Positions 33,197 through 44,170 of a DNA stretch of 64,000 bases are shown here, in pieces. A program made the position numbers and the translations under genes. This DNA comes from Yponomeuta sedellus (lineage: Eukaryota > Arthropoda > Insecta > Lepidoptera > Yponomeutidae), in the NCBI GenBank assembly GCA_934045075.1, contig OW203730.1:10592692-10656691 (forward strand), given 5' to 3'. The notes below the pieces were generated by a model. That model ran no database searches, was not told the origin of the DNA, and was given only the letters and a program-made list of their open reading frames with translations. Position 1 is the first letter of the stretch. Each line of letters begins with the position of its first letter.

Positions 33197-34542
33197 TTTT
33201 CTCTACAATCTCTTTAGTTTTTCAATCTCTTTGGGGAAATTTCTTTGTATTCAGTCTCTTTGGTTTTTGAAGTGTTTTAATGGCACTTAAAACACTCCAA
33301 ACGGTCGCGGTCGCGATGGTGGTCTTTTACTGCAGTAGTATTTCTATTATATATTAAAACCAACGTGTAGTAGTAGTTGGCCAAAGGGCGTAAAAAAATT
33401 ACAGCTATTAGTACACGCAGAATAGGCGTAAGTCACTAAGGCTTCCTAATAATAAAAGCCATATCTATTTCAGAAAAAATAAAATCTTTCAATCAATAAC
33501 ACACATTTAGATATAGGTTGACTGGAAGAAAATGCTACTTAGCTTTAAGTACTCCTTTGAACCAAACACAATTGCTCTTGTACTATTACGTACCTATGTA
33601 ATTATTTCGTATTAGTGGTTTTTTCCAGAGTACAATAAAAAAGTTTAGAGTAAAAAGCTTATTTTTAAATCTTAACAGTCTGCATTTCTAATTCCAAACT
33701 CAATTGCGGTACAAAGTGACAATGGAAGAAACTCCCGGGCCTAATCTCTTTAAAATAAAGCGAAAAAGTTTTAGATAGGAAAAAACTGCACTTTCGCCGA
33801 CCGGCAACGGGAAGATAGTGAAAAGCTCGCCCCTCCATAACAGCACTGTAAGTACAGAAGTCTTGCTTTGGGCATAATACTTCTTGTTCGTCAATTCCTC
33901 ATGCATGACTGAGGATCATGATAGGTCAAACAAGCGTTAATAGGTCGCTTGTTTTTCCAAATTTTTTTGTTATGGTTTTACAAGTTCAAAGTTTGTCCCG
34001 GAATTAAAGTTGACTGTATTGGTGAGTAGGATAATTCGGTTACCTTTCTGTAACACGCAGTAAACTACTAATGTTTAAGCTGACAAGTCGGTGCACCACT
34101 TCTTAAAATTAAGAGGCCAGAGTTGTTTTTGTCTGTTTCCATAAAATAACATTTAAGATTAGAAAAGGAAGCTCGTGCAAATTTATCTTAAAATTTGGTG
34201 TCACATCAGATTTTGATCAGATATTACTGATTTTCAAACTTTGATCAGTGATTACATAACGACGCACGGCACAGTGCTTCTGTCTTAGTATATTCATAAA
34301 AGATAGTGAAAAACTCACCCTCGCGCGACGCGCACCTATTTAAACTTTTCTCGGACTGGGGAAGGCGCGCGTTTATAAGTTGCTCAAAGGAAAATTTACA
34401 TGATTCGGCCCAACTTCTAAGTTTTTTCATCTTTGCTTCCGGTTGGGCGACGCAGGCATTTTCTTGTGGATTTTCTAACTGTTTTTTTATTTTATTTCAC
34501 TTCATAACATTATGAATGTTTTCTTCACACAGAAGACATTCG
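33197..34542. other. Unassigned sequence
   Basis: No gene recognised. Two similar minus-strand stretches near 33810-33830 and 34300-34320 (GATAGTGAAAA(G/A)CTC(G/A)CCC) suggest a diverged repeat pair. Confidence 0.4.
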
Positions 34543-34610
34543 ATGTCAACCCTTGTATGTCCCCACTGTTGGGGCACGGGTCTCTTCTTGCCTTTCGCGG
34601 GAAGGTTAGG
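34543..34610 (-). repeat. 5S-derived SINE tail fragment
   Basis: GTCAACCCTTGTATGTCCCC, then ACTGTTGGGGCACGGGTCTC and GGAAGGTTAGGC. Confidence 0.8.
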
Positions 34611-34971
34611 CATTATTTGTATTAAAATTGACGCGACTGACAAAAACAGGTTTTAAAATGGGGCCTCACTTGATTACTCGTATTTGGGTATTTGGCAAAT
34701 ATTAACCATCTTTTAGCGGGTTTTCTGATGAAACTTTAAAACGAATTTTGTGATACCTGAAATGTGGAATGTAATCGTCGGCAAATAGTTAAATGGGAAT
34801 AACGAAGCAAAGCATCAGCATTACATTAGAATGATGTCGCACTCTTATAAAAGAAGTAGTGCTGATTTGAATCGGCCAGCTCACTAGCTATAGATAGGTA
34901 TCACCTTACACGTATGAAGGCAATGTTGTCAGCAGACCAATCAATTCTTTCAGTCAATTCTTTAATATATT

Positions 34972-35068
34972 TTAATTTTTCTCCGTAAGAGCCATCCTCG
35001 TACTTCAAGGAATATTCTAAAAATAGAATTAGCTAAATCGGTTCGCTCTCGAGATTTGCGCTTACCAA
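34972..35068 (-). mobile_element. Helitron fragment
   Basis: CCGTAAGAGCCATCCTCGTA, TTCAAGGAATATTCTAAAAA and CTCGAGATTTGCGCTTACCA match the interior of 13799-13978. Confidence 0.7.
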
Positions 35069-35086
35069 GTTTGAGGCTCACGTTTT

Positions 35087-35345
35087 TATGCAGCATATAA
35101 ACGTCCTACTGCCGGAAATAAGCCTTCTCTCAGAGAGAGAGTATGCGCTTCATTACCTACTACGAGTGCCCATCGCGGATTGGCAATTTCAAGCGGCGAG
35201 GTATTTAAACATCTCATACACTCTATTTTCCTCGCGATGCTTAGCGAGCGGTATTGTTACTATAACTTCACGAATGTACATAAGTTAAAAAACAAAGTCA
35301 TCGGTTTATGCCCGCACTGGGAAACGAACCTGAGGTTGATTTTAT
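35087..35345 (-). mobile_element. SINE family K
   Basis: ATAAGCCTTCTCTCAGAGAG, GCCCATCGCGGATTGGCAAT and the B-box complement GGGAAACGAACCTGAGG correspond to 19755-20047. Confidence 0.75.
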
Positions 35346-35383
35346 ACATGTTAAATTTTTATTTCAGTAATTAGATCGATTGA

Positions 35384-35605
35384 TTTTAACCCTTGTATGT
35401 CCCCAATGCTGGAGCACGGGTCTCTTTCTCCATCCCAGGAAGGTAAGGCCATACTCCATACACCACGAGGGCCAAGTCCAGGTTGCTTGAGAATTGTAAG
35501 ACAGTGGCGGGCCTTACTGTCAGAAGTTATCAAGCGGCCCTTATGGGCGGCCTCTGACATGGTTTAACGACTGCCATTACATGAAAGCCGGCATCAACTC
35601 CTAGC
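35384..35605 (-). mobile_element. 5S-derived SINE, head missing
   Basis: On the plus strand: AACCCTTGTATGTCCCCAAT, TTGTAAGACAGTGGCGGGCC, GCCTCTGACATGGTTTAACG, ending near AGCCGGCATCAACTCC. Confidence 0.88.
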
Positions 35606-35913
35606 AAATAAGTAATTAATGAAACAAATACCAACTAGTTAACAGAAAGGTGCTCCGTTAGGCCGGTAATTAGACAAATACAAAATTAAGCATTTTTCAC
35701 AAGAACAAAAGGTCCTTGCCTAGCTGGTGACACTTTTATGACAGTCATTTATTCTTTGTCCCAACTTTGTTGCGCTAAATTAGGCTTTAATGTTTGTTTA
35801 AAAACTAATTCTGTTTCCCCTTTTCATATAAAAATATTTAGTGCTGCAGTGAATACCATGTTTCCGACTGTTTCTAAGTTTTGAGCATATTACGGTAGGT
35901 ATGTTAGGGATTA

Positions 35914-36285
35914 TATTCTTTTTGTTGCACTAACCCGTGCTAAGGACAATTTTAAAAACCTATTTAGAGGCTAAAAATTCCACCCATTGTCTTTCACTTG
36001 TCCTTTGCTCGGGTTAGTGTAACAAAAAGAATATAATTATGTGGGTACAACGATATCATTCCGATGTAAAACCTAAATGCAAAGCAGGTACTCGGGGCTG
36101 CAAGTGATGCAAATTACTTCAGTCAGATATCGCTGCCTGTAAGTAATACAGAGAGTATTGTAAAGAGGTTCGGAATTTTACTGATGCCGGTACTTGCCCA
36201 TTAGCTCCGTTGGGAGATCGCTGGCACGGTTAGCCAGAGGTCGCGGGTTCGAGTTCCGGCATTGGTGGAATTTTGAGCCTCTAAA
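35914..36285 (+). mobile_element. SINE-B with an inverted 5' extension, inside one target duplication
   Basis: TATGTTAGGGATTA flanks at 35900-35913 and 36286-36299. From left: reversed SINE-B tail (35914-35989), a plus-strand tail piece (TCCTTTGCTCGGGTTAGTGT, then AACAAAAAGAATA), then an essentially complete plus-strand SINE-B from GTGGGTACAACG (36042). The same variant tail (ATTCTTTTTGTT) is on both sides of the fold. Confidence 0.88.
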
Positions 36286-36299
36286 TATGTTAGGGATTA

Positions 36300-37193
36300 C
36301 TTTTTTTATTTCGTACATTAGCAAAATATACATTATACATTCCGACTACTTATGGCATATCATAAATGTGCTCAGCCTCGTTATAAACTAGAAACAATTA
36401 CTAAAAAACTAGAAACATGAAACAAAAATATATGTATATATTTTTAAAAACTAGGGTTGTAGATATACTTATGCAGCAGGGATACCTAACGATAAATGAA
36501 GTAATCGACCCCAGTATTCGTCGACAGTGTCCGTTCGATTGAACGGACACAGGAAACCCATTAACCGCCAGAGAGGTCCGGGTCCAGTCCAAGACATATT
36601 CAAGTGTGTCTTTTAGCCAAACAGAAGTCATTTCTGTGACCAATAATTGCACTTTTTTTAATGAGACATAAAATACTAATGAGATTGATTCTCCACTTGA
36701 ACCGCTTTGTAGCATTGAACTGGAATTCTTTAGGTAATTTTTTTTTATAGTGTTTAATTCAAATCAAATAATAAATTTGAATATTGCAACCCGGGGCTAG
36801 ACGTGTTACCAGCTACCCTGATTATATATCTATTTTATTGTTTATTAGAAAAACAACAGCTTATATAAGAGGCATTCTAACAAAAATAATGTGAATTAGA
36901 CTTAAAGCCAATAACAGGTTTTCTCTGATAATCAGAAGAACATTTGGATATACGTAACAAAATTATCATAATGGATTAACAGATTCATTTTTTTTGGTAT
37001 TATACGTGCTTTTTTTCATTTAAATTTATTAGTAATTCCTTTACATTGGAAAAGGATATCGTTCCTTGACATAAATGATTCAAATATTTTTGCACCATGT
37101 TTTTGTTTTAGTTTTAGCCGCAGTTAAACCAACCAAGCCTATAAATATAGTTTAGCACACTCATACGTGCGCATATGTATACGTGTATGTGTT
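36300..37193. other. Unassigned sequence with a 10-bp hairpin
   Basis: GTGTCCGTTC-GATT-GAACGGACAC lies at 36527-36550. The 104-codon minus-strand open frame spanning it lacks any recognisable domain. No other feature. Confidence 0.45.
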
Positions 37194-37564
37194 CAGTGTC
37201 CCAAAAATTAACGTCAAGCCGAAAACGGTTGATAAGCCAGGTGGTGACAGTTATCAGAAAAATATTTAAAAAGTATAAGTTAGGTACATTTTCAAATTAT
37301 TGACAATAAAAAAAAATTTAACACATTTTTTTTGTGAGTGGTGTAATCCAAGGGTTACATCATTTACAAAAAAATATGAAAAGTAAAGATTTGTAGTCAC
37401 AGTACTTAAAAGATCATCACAGTGTCACAATATTCTCAATTTTTTTTTAATGTCAATAATTTTTGAAATACTTGACTTAGATTTTTTTTATTATTTTTCT
37501 GTTAACTGTCACCACCTGGCTTATCAACAGTTTTTGGCTTGACGTTGATTTTTGGGACACCCTG
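37194..37564. mobile_element. Tc1/mariner-like MITE, 371 bp
   Basis: Left end CAGTGTCCCAAAAATTAACG and right end GATTTTTGGGACACCCTG are inverted. Similarity continues for about 70 bp (CGTCAAGCC, GATAAGCCAGGTGGTGACAG). CAGGGTGTCCCAAAA-type ends next to TA are known for Tc1/mariner MITEs. TA follows the right end, but the left flank is TT. There is no internal open frame. Confidence 0.8.
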
Positions 37565-37589
37565 TATCCATGTGTTTAACCTTTCACAT

Positions 37590-37710
37590 ATACACCAAGA
37601 TGTATACGTGATTAAGCGAAGGTGATCTGTCAGGATCGTGGCAAGTGGCAGTCCCTGGTCTCTGCCTACCCCTCTGGGATACAGGCGTGAGGTTATGTAT
37701 GTATGTATAC
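37590..37710 (+). repeat. Family-E LINE 3' end, best copy
   Basis: GTGATCTGTCAGGATCGTGG, CAAGTGGCAGTCCCTGGTCT, CTGGGATACAGGCGTGAGG and a TTATGTATGTATGTATA tail. Confidence 0.7.
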
Positions 37711-38459
37711 GTGAAATGTTACTTAAACAAGGCATAGATAATGATTTGACTCGGTGGTTAGTTCAGCCACCGACGACAACGCTTGCGTCACAAATGCGGC
37801 GTCTAACAAATCGAACCGCAAAGAAGACGTATGCATGCAAGGCTCAATTTCGGACAAAAACCCGCATGAAACACGTAGCACCTACACTCATTGTATGAAA
37901 AACCAATCGGGGTGTTCGGGCACAATAGCTACACGAGTTCGTACAGACTGGTGCATTTTAATTTTCTATACATGGCCCTCCTCCCCGACAATGGGTTGGT
38001 AATAGGTCCGTTGATGAGAAACATCGGAGGCGCGTTCGGGAATCGCAGTCCATACCAAACAGTTTTCTTAAAGTTGAAAAGAACTATCGACGGATATAAT
38101 AATGATGACAAAATTAAGAGTCATATTTCACTGGATCCATATAGATCCATCAAAGTTCTATAATCTATGACGACGGTGTTATATGAGACTAAAGCACTGC
38201 GGTAAAACTAAATGAACTTTCTGTCAAAATGTCAATAGATAGAGCATTGGATAGGGCGTTGAAGGGTTTTCGTACATTTCTGGTAAAAGTGGTTTAAAAA
38301 AACATGTATGCATCACAAACATTTTAGAACACTTAATACATTGCTAATGAATTGCACGATTCCATCACAGAGTACTTAACAAACACTAATAATTGCGATT
38401 CGGTAATAGTCTTTCGATTTCTCCGATCTAATTACATTCTGCTCCGCACTAATTATCTG
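37711..38459. other. Unassigned sequence with compositionally protein-like stretch
   Basis: 37740-38160 has a more even base composition than its surroundings and open frames on the plus strand that switch frame. It could be a decayed coding fragment, but I recognise no motif. Confidence 0.3.
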
Positions 38460-38545
38460 TATTATTTACAGGCAGCGACATCTGGCTGAAGAATTTGCAT
38501 CACTTGCAGCTCCGAGTACCTACTTTGCAGTTAATTTTTATATGT
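38460..38545 (-). repeat. SINE-B body fragment
   Basis: TTACAGGCAGCGACATCTGG and TTGCAGCTCCGAGTACCTAC match the 5' body of SINE-B, reversed. Confidence 0.8.
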
Positions 38546-38867
38546 TACACTGTCACTGCCAATTGTCGTATTTTTTTTTTAAAAAGAAAGATCGAGTTTA
38601 GTTCGCTTCAGTTGTAATAATTTAAAATAATTTAGTTAGATTATTTAAGTTAGGTTTAATTTGGTTGAGTTCAGATTGAACTTTCAGTTAAGGCGAGGCT
38701 CTTCCTCATGTTCAATCAGAACCCACTTTTAGAGGTATGTTTAGCACTGACCGAATGAAATGCAAATAAACAGAAATATAAGAGAAACAGCTTATTACTT
38801 TAACCCCACTTACACTTACACTTTATTTTTTACACTTGCCCAAAGCTTACACTTTATTCATTTTACA

Positions 38868-38975
38868 CTTGCTCATTAGCTCAGTTGGGAGAGCGCTGGT
38901 ACGGTTAGCCAGAGATCACGGGTTCGAGTCCCGGCATGGGCGGAATTTTTAGCCTCTAAATAGGTTTTTAAAATC
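38868..38975 (+). mobile_element. SINE-B, tRNA-like part and start of tail only
   Basis: GCTCATTAGCTCAGTTGGGA, B box GGGTTCGAGTCCC and AGCCTCTAAATAGG. Confidence 0.88.
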
Positions 38976-39387
38976 CATAAAATTACACATGTGTTTTAAT
39001 GCGATTGAGCAGAAGACAGACTGATAAATTTTTGGATTCTTTGGCTTTGTCTACTCGTAATTATCTTGTAATTGAGTTATTTTTTTTAACGCACCGCAGC
39101 TTTGTTCGCCCGATGGAAACAGAAAACAATACCTGAGGTAGGCCGGATGAACTTGCATTATCACCTAGCTAATGGGTTTTGTCTGTCGGGGGGAGGCCCT
39201 ATACAGCAGACAGACCTACCCAGGGTCAATATACTGGCCCACCCACTGGGACGTAATTAGTTGTTACTTACATTGTGCCGCAGATTAGACGTTTTACTTA
39301 TTAAATATTTACCACAGGATATACTTGATTCTATTTATTATAAGAGTTATAGTTATGCAGGGTATTTAGATCTCCCGAGCTTTTTAC
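38976..39387. other. Unassigned sequence
   Basis: Nothing recognised. Confidence 0.4.
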
Positions 39388-39562
39388 GGCAATCGTTAAG
39401 TCATGTCAGAGGCGTTATTGGTGGCTTGATAACTTCAGACAGTAAGGCCCGCCACTGTCTTACAATCTCCACCAACCCGGACCTTGCCTCCGTAGTGGAG
39501 TATAGCCTAACCTTCCTGAGACCCATGCTCCAGCAGTGGGGACATACAAGGGTTGATATCGA
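39388..39562 (+). mobile_element. 5S-derived SINE, 5' truncated
   Basis: GTTAAGTCATGTCAGAGGCG through CCACTGTCTTACAATCTCC to GGGACATACAAGGGTTGATA. A small deletion removes the GATGCAGGAAGA part. It creates a spurious 130-codon open frame. Confidence 0.88.
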
Positions 39563-39873
39563 AGCTTTCTATGGGATTCGCAAGCATTGGAAAAATATTT
39601 GGCTGCTTCAAACATTGCTAAGGCTTAGATTATATTCTGTTAAACCATTGTAGTACAAGCGATTTTCTTTTATTGCTCTTCAAGTCAATGCGCGCCGCGT
39701 GCATATGTGAAACTTGCAAACAAGAAATAAATGTATGACCCTAATACCGTTACTGTAGAAGAGTGGGACGTGATAAATTGATAATGCACTGATGGGACCG
39801 AATCTTAAGCAGTTAACTCGCAGGAGACCGATAAATATCTACTATCCATCGTGTATTAATCCTTGTTTGACGG

Positions 39874-40125
39874 CCTGGGTGGGGCGCAGCGGTTTGGCAC
39901 GCTGAATGTAAAACCGAAGGTCTCGGGTTCGATCCCCGGCTGGATCAAACTAAGAAAAGAACTTCTAGTTTGTTTCGGGTCTTGGATGTTATCTATGTAT
40001 TTATTGTATTAAATCTATCGTCCAGTTAGCACCTCTAACATAAGTCATTTAGCTGTACTTATATAGTAGGTATAGGGCTAACGAGATCTGTGTAATATGT
40101 CCATGAATATATATTTATTTCGAAG
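39874..40125 (+). mobile_element. tRNA-derived SINE family F
   Basis: The head has GGCGCAGCGGTTTGGCACGC (A-box region) and GGTCTCGGGTTCGATCCCCG (B box). The body has TAGTTTGTTTCGGGTCTTGG, TATCTATGTATTTATTGTAT, GTCCATGAATATATATTTAT. A closely similar copy is at 61498-61735. Confidence 0.88.
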
Positions 40126-41093
40126 GCCAAGATCTGCTTCGAATCACTTGGAGTTAAAAAGAAACTTTAAAATGAAAAGTAACAATCATTATCAAAAAGG
40201 CTACAACCTCATCAGGTCAGCTGACCTAAATTCTCAAGTAACACGTGTTAGATTACGGGTATTTCACCCTAACCTCGCCTATTAACGATCCAAAGCGTAC
40301 TTTTCAGTGGTACTGATAAGCGCAATCTCCATTAGACAAGTGCATCTATTTATCTGTTCTATTCGCTCTGAGTATAACTGAAATACACCGAAAGTCTGTT
40401 TAATACCACCAGAATATTAGGAAATTTTTCTAACGAAACGCTCTGCGTTTAATCCCCTTCAATCAGATTCATTGCAGAACGTTTTGTTCACAAAATTGCG
40501 TAATATGATGGTGGTACTGAACAGACTGTCTGATTAGGTAGGTATTACGGCTGATCTGATAGCTCATCCAGTAAAGATAATTTTATTAAAGCTAAGGTTA
40601 GGAGGTGCATGTTAAGAGTGAAATATAGGCAGAGAAAGAAAACGTCATAAAGAAATATAACTGCATATTGTCAACCCATCCAAAGCAGGGTAGCTTATAG
40701 GAGACATACTTAATTCAACGTAGGGCTTTGCACTGTGGGCAGAATTTATACCGAAGAGGATCTTCTGTGTCTTTCCATCCATACCGAAGTTATCTAGTAC
40801 ACGTAGCTTTTACATTGAGCAACTGGCGATAAGACCCCTTTCACACATTAGAGCAGTGGTTGCACAAACTGTCCGGTTAAAGACTTTACCTGGACAGTAT
40901 CTCGTGCTTTATTTGTGTTCTTATTTAGTAGCGGAGGTGCAGTCTTTGATAGCAGTGACAAGCACAGTGATGGGTTTTATATTACGAATAATAACTCCAT
41001 CACTGCCCGTATCACTGTTATTATACACTGCAACTTCGGGTTTCATGCATACAGGCAAACAAGCGAAAGCTTGAAGAAGTATATTTTCAGCTT
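40126..41093. other. Unassigned sequence
   Basis: No gene recognised. Open frames at 40856-41136 overlap the hairpin that follows and have no known motif. Confidence 0.4.
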
Positions 41094-41133
41094 ACAAATA
41101 TGGTTCACTATGAAAATAGTGAACCATATTTGT
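41094..41133. repeat. 18-bp perfect hairpin with GAAA loop
   Basis: Arms ACAAATATGGTTCACTAT (41094-41111) and complement (41116-41133). Pairing resumes outside the arms after a one-base bulge (CTT/AAG). Confidence 0.92.
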
Positions 41134-41304
41134 TAAGTTGAAAAACTTTTTGTGCCTTAACGACAAAATCAAAAGAAATATCAACAACCCGTTTCGAACA
41201 TCTTGTTTCGAATTCAACCATCGACAAGTGATCAAATATTATTTTTTTGCTTTTAAATGTCTTTCATAACTGAGCTACGTAGTCGTATACACTATAATAT
41301 TATA

Positions 41305-41535
41305 AAAACCTATTGAGATGCTAAAAATACGTAATACAGAGAATAGTGTAAAGAGGTTCGAAATTTCACTGATGACGGTGAGTCGCCCATTAGCTCAGTT
41401 GGAAAGAGCGCTGGCACGGACAGCCAGAGGTCGCGGGTTCGAATCCCGGCATGGGTGGAATTTTTAGCCTCTAAATAGGTTTTTAAAATTGTCCTTAGCA
41501 CGGGTTAGTGCATTTAAAATAAAAATAGTATAATT
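41305..41535 (+). mobile_element. SINE-B with short inverted tail piece at its 5' end, inside one target duplication
   Basis: ACTATAATATTATA flanks at 41291-41304 and 41536-41549. 41305-41329 (AAAACCTATTGAGATGCTAA) is a reversed tail fragment, then comes plus-strand SINE-B from ACGTAATACAGAG to its tail. Confidence 0.88.
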
Positions 41536-41754
41536 ACTATAATATTATATAAAGTTTGTGCATAGTGTGGACTGTACCTGTCATGTTACCGAGCTCTTTA
41601 CAAGCTGTTTATCGTTATTTAAAGAAGCATTTAGTGTCTAACTTAAAAGGCTCTCCCTCCCACGCCATACTTTTCCCTAGAAAGCGTGGCGTGACTCTAC
41701 CTAAAGAGCAAAGATTAAGGTAAACACTTAATAGAATTCTACTCCACCGTCCAT

Positions 41755-42055
41755 TGACGATCCATCGATTCAAAGTCACTCGGCGTGCTATAAAAAGGGC
41801 TATGCTTGGAGTCTCTTTGATGGATCACATCAGTAAAGCAACAATTCGCCGAAGACGTAGCGTGACGTGACGGACATAGCCTATAGGATTAGCAAGCTGA
41901 AGCGGCACTGGGCTGATGTCATATGTGGAAGAACTGTTAGTCGATGGAGTTCGAAGGTTGTCGAGTGAAGACCACGAACCGGCAAACGCAACGCAGGATG
42001 CCCACCGGCATGCTGAACCGACGACCTGGACGACGAGCTATCGCAAGTGATAAGT
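41755..42055 (+). pseudogene. RTE-like LINE ORF2 C-terminal remnant
   Basis: Frames read KVTRRAIKRAMLGVSLMDHI then DIAYRISKLKRHWADVICGR and RPRTGKRNAGCPPAC, with stops and a frameshift. The 'RAMLGVSL.D.I....IRR' and 'IAQLKW.WAGH' type motifs are characteristic of the C-terminal part of lepidopteran endonuclease/reverse-transcriptase LINEs. Truncated by, or interrupted by, the adjoining 5S-derived SINE. Confidence 0.8.
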
Positions 42056-42060
42056 CAAAA

Positions 42061-42405
42061 TCGATATTGATATCAATATCGACCCTTGTATGCCCCCACT
42101 GCAGGCGCACGGGTCACTTTCTGCATCGCAGGAAGGTTAGGCCATACTCCACCACGGGGGCCAAGTCCGGCTTGGTGGAGGATTGTAAGACAGTGGCCGG
42201 CCTTAGTGTCAGAAGTTATCTAGCCGCGCATAAGGCCTCTGACATGGCTTAACGACTGCCATTATATGACAGCCGGCTCCAACGGCTTAACGTGCCTTGC
42301 GAAGCACGGAAACGCTCGGAAAAATGCCACTAGCGGTAGTCACGGGACGCTCACCCATCCCGTACCTGACCGCGCACGTTGTTGCTTAACCAAGTGATTA
42401 CTAGC
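42061..42405 (-). mobile_element. 5S-derived SINE, full-length class
   Basis: The minus strand begins AATCACTTGGTTAAGCAACA, then GCGCGGTCAGG and GGGATGGGTGAGCG, matching 5S rRNA 3'-half landmarks. The shared body and tail follow. The tail ends in a perfect 22-base palindrome of GATATT/AATATC units at 42061-42082. It lies next to the LINE remnant. Confidence 0.9.
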
Positions 42406-42509
42406 CTTACTTATTAGGCATTATATTAAGTTATGAATCTTTGCTACGCTGTTGGATTTTAATAAAATAAAAAATTCAAATAAAATTGATTAGATTATCG
42501 AGTGGAGGA

Positions 42510-42640
42510 AGACAGGTGTAAGACAGTGGCGAGCCTTATGTCAGAAGTTATCAAGCCGCCCATAAGGCCTCTGACATGGCTTAACGACTGCCAATACATG
42601 ACAGCTGGCACCAAAGGCTTAACGTGCCGGCTTAAGTCAA
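42510..42640 (-). mobile_element. 5S-derived SINE, middle part only
   Basis: GTGTAAGACAGTGGCGAGCC, TCAAGCCGCCCATAAGGCCT and GGCTTAACGTGCCGGCTT. Both ends are missing. Confidence 0.85.
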
Positions 42641-43347
42641 AATATGAACCAAAAATCCATTGTCATAATTATGATAATGAAAAGCGTGTACAAGCTTTGT
42701 AAATGTTTTGTGTCCTGTCTGTCATGAAATCATAACTCCGGTTTCAGTAAACTTTTATACTTGAAAATCCATTTGTACACATCAGGAAATGTTATACCTT
42801 CATTTCGGCATTCGTTTCAACAGACGCCAGACTAATAACGCCATGTGTTCTTCAAACAAGTGCATGTTTAACTTTTCAGCTCCTTCAGCGTACTTTGGAC
42901 GTTATTCCAAAAGTGTAAAGGATCACAGGAACCGCATGAATTGAGTTGCTTGTCTGTATTTCATGACAAACCGAAGCACTCCGAATCCATTCAGATGAGG
43001 GTGGTATTCTGGATGGTATTACGCGTTGCAACGTGAACGTTTAATAAATACTGAATTTTTAAACAAGCGATTATGGTCTTTGTTGATGACAAAAGTCTGC
43101 AACGGGAGTATTAGTGGGCGAGAATAGAGTAGCTGAGTATGTATTATGCTTGCCATTAATTCAGGACATGACAGCAAGGCTGCAAGTTCTTCGGCCATCA
43201 AGTGAGTCTCATTTTACTTGATTCAAATTTTCGCATAAAATGTCTTGTCGAATACGCTGTCTAGTCTTGACCCAGTGACAAACAAAATGCTTCGAATATT
43301 CCCGAAAAAAATTATATATCAAACCTTGGTTGTATCTCCACTCGTGC
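42641..43347. other. Unassigned sequence
   Basis: Nothing recognised. Confidence 0.4.
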
Positions 43348-43678
43348 GCTCGTGGCCTATTCGAACCTAGTGATTGGAACCAATCACTTGAGTTAAGTAA
43401 CAACAGGCGCGGTGAGGTGCAGGATGGGTGACTGTCCCGTGACTGCCGATAGTGGCATTTTGTCACGTTAAGCCGTTGGTGCTGCCGTTATGTAATGACA
43501 GTCATTAAGCCATGTCAGAGGGCTTATGGGCGGCTTGATAACTTCTGACAGTAAGGCCCGCCACTGTCTTACAACCCTCCACCAATCCGGTCTTGTCTCC
43601 CGTGATGGAATATGATCTAACCTTCCTAGGATGCAGGAAGAGACCCGTGCCCCAGCAGTGGGGACATCGATATCAACC
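43348..43678 (+). mobile_element. 5S-derived SINE, best-preserved head
   Basis: It starts GCGCTCGTGGCCTATTCGAA. AATCACTTGAGTTAAGTAAC, GGCGCGGT (43406) and GGATGGGTGAC (43422) reproduce 5S rRNA. Spacings are 15 bases from the TTAAG box to GGCGCGG and 16 from there to GGATGGGTGAC, as in 5S. This is the internal Pol III promoter region of 5S genes, so it probably drove transcription. The body ends CAGTGGGGACATCGATATC. Confidence 0.92.
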
Positions 43679-43785
43679 CTTGTAAATCTCCACTGCTGGG
43701 GCACGGGTCTCTGCCATTATATGACTGCCGGCACTAACGAACAAACGTGCCTTGGGAAGCACGGAAATGCGGAAAGCGCGAAAAT
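43679..43785 (-). mobile_element. 5S-derived SINE, internally deleted, tail-to-tail with the previous copy
   Basis: CCTTGTAAATCTCCACTGCT, GGGGCACGGGTCTC is joined directly to GCCATTATATGACTGCCGGC, skipping about 130 bases of body. The two copies meet at GATATC. Confidence 0.8.
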
Positions 43786-44170
43786 AACAGTATTATTTAT
43801 AAAAACAGGATTTCTTAAAACAGAGGCACTTTAATTAGTCTGTGGTTAAAGGATAGATGTAACCACAGATTATTTTATAAATAACACCGAAAATGTTTTA
43901 ATTTATTATATTTACTCCGGATAACATTTACACTGTCTGGAAAGTCGTGCTCCGTTCCAAATAGAAAATATTCTATGCTTATAACTACTATCACAATAGA
44001 AGTGTAACTTCCACGTCATCAGTCGAATGGTACCGAGCGCGGTGATGCCGACAATTGCAGTTCATTTTCTTTCACAATTCAGAAAGAGCAAAGTTTTCTC
44101 TTCAAAATGCAAAAGTCGTATCTGTGACAGTCTTTTTTCATAACTGTTGTTTTTTTCTCTTGCCTTCCAG
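43786..44170. other. Unassigned sequence
   Basis: Inverted stretch: CTTTAATTAGTCTGTGGTTA near 43829 and TAACCACAGATTA near 43859 form an imperfect hairpin. Otherwise nothing. Confidence 0.4.

Noticed and set aside
36401..36715. 104-codon minus-strand frame
   Set aside because: No motif, no splice context and it spans a hairpin; composition looks random.
37740..38160. Decayed coding gene
   Set aside because: Open frames shift repeatedly and no motif supports a family; kept only as an unassigned stretch.
39261..39653. 130-codon open frame
   Set aside because: Its middle is read through the 5S-derived SINE at 39388-39562; other copies give the same peptide fragments on shared frames.
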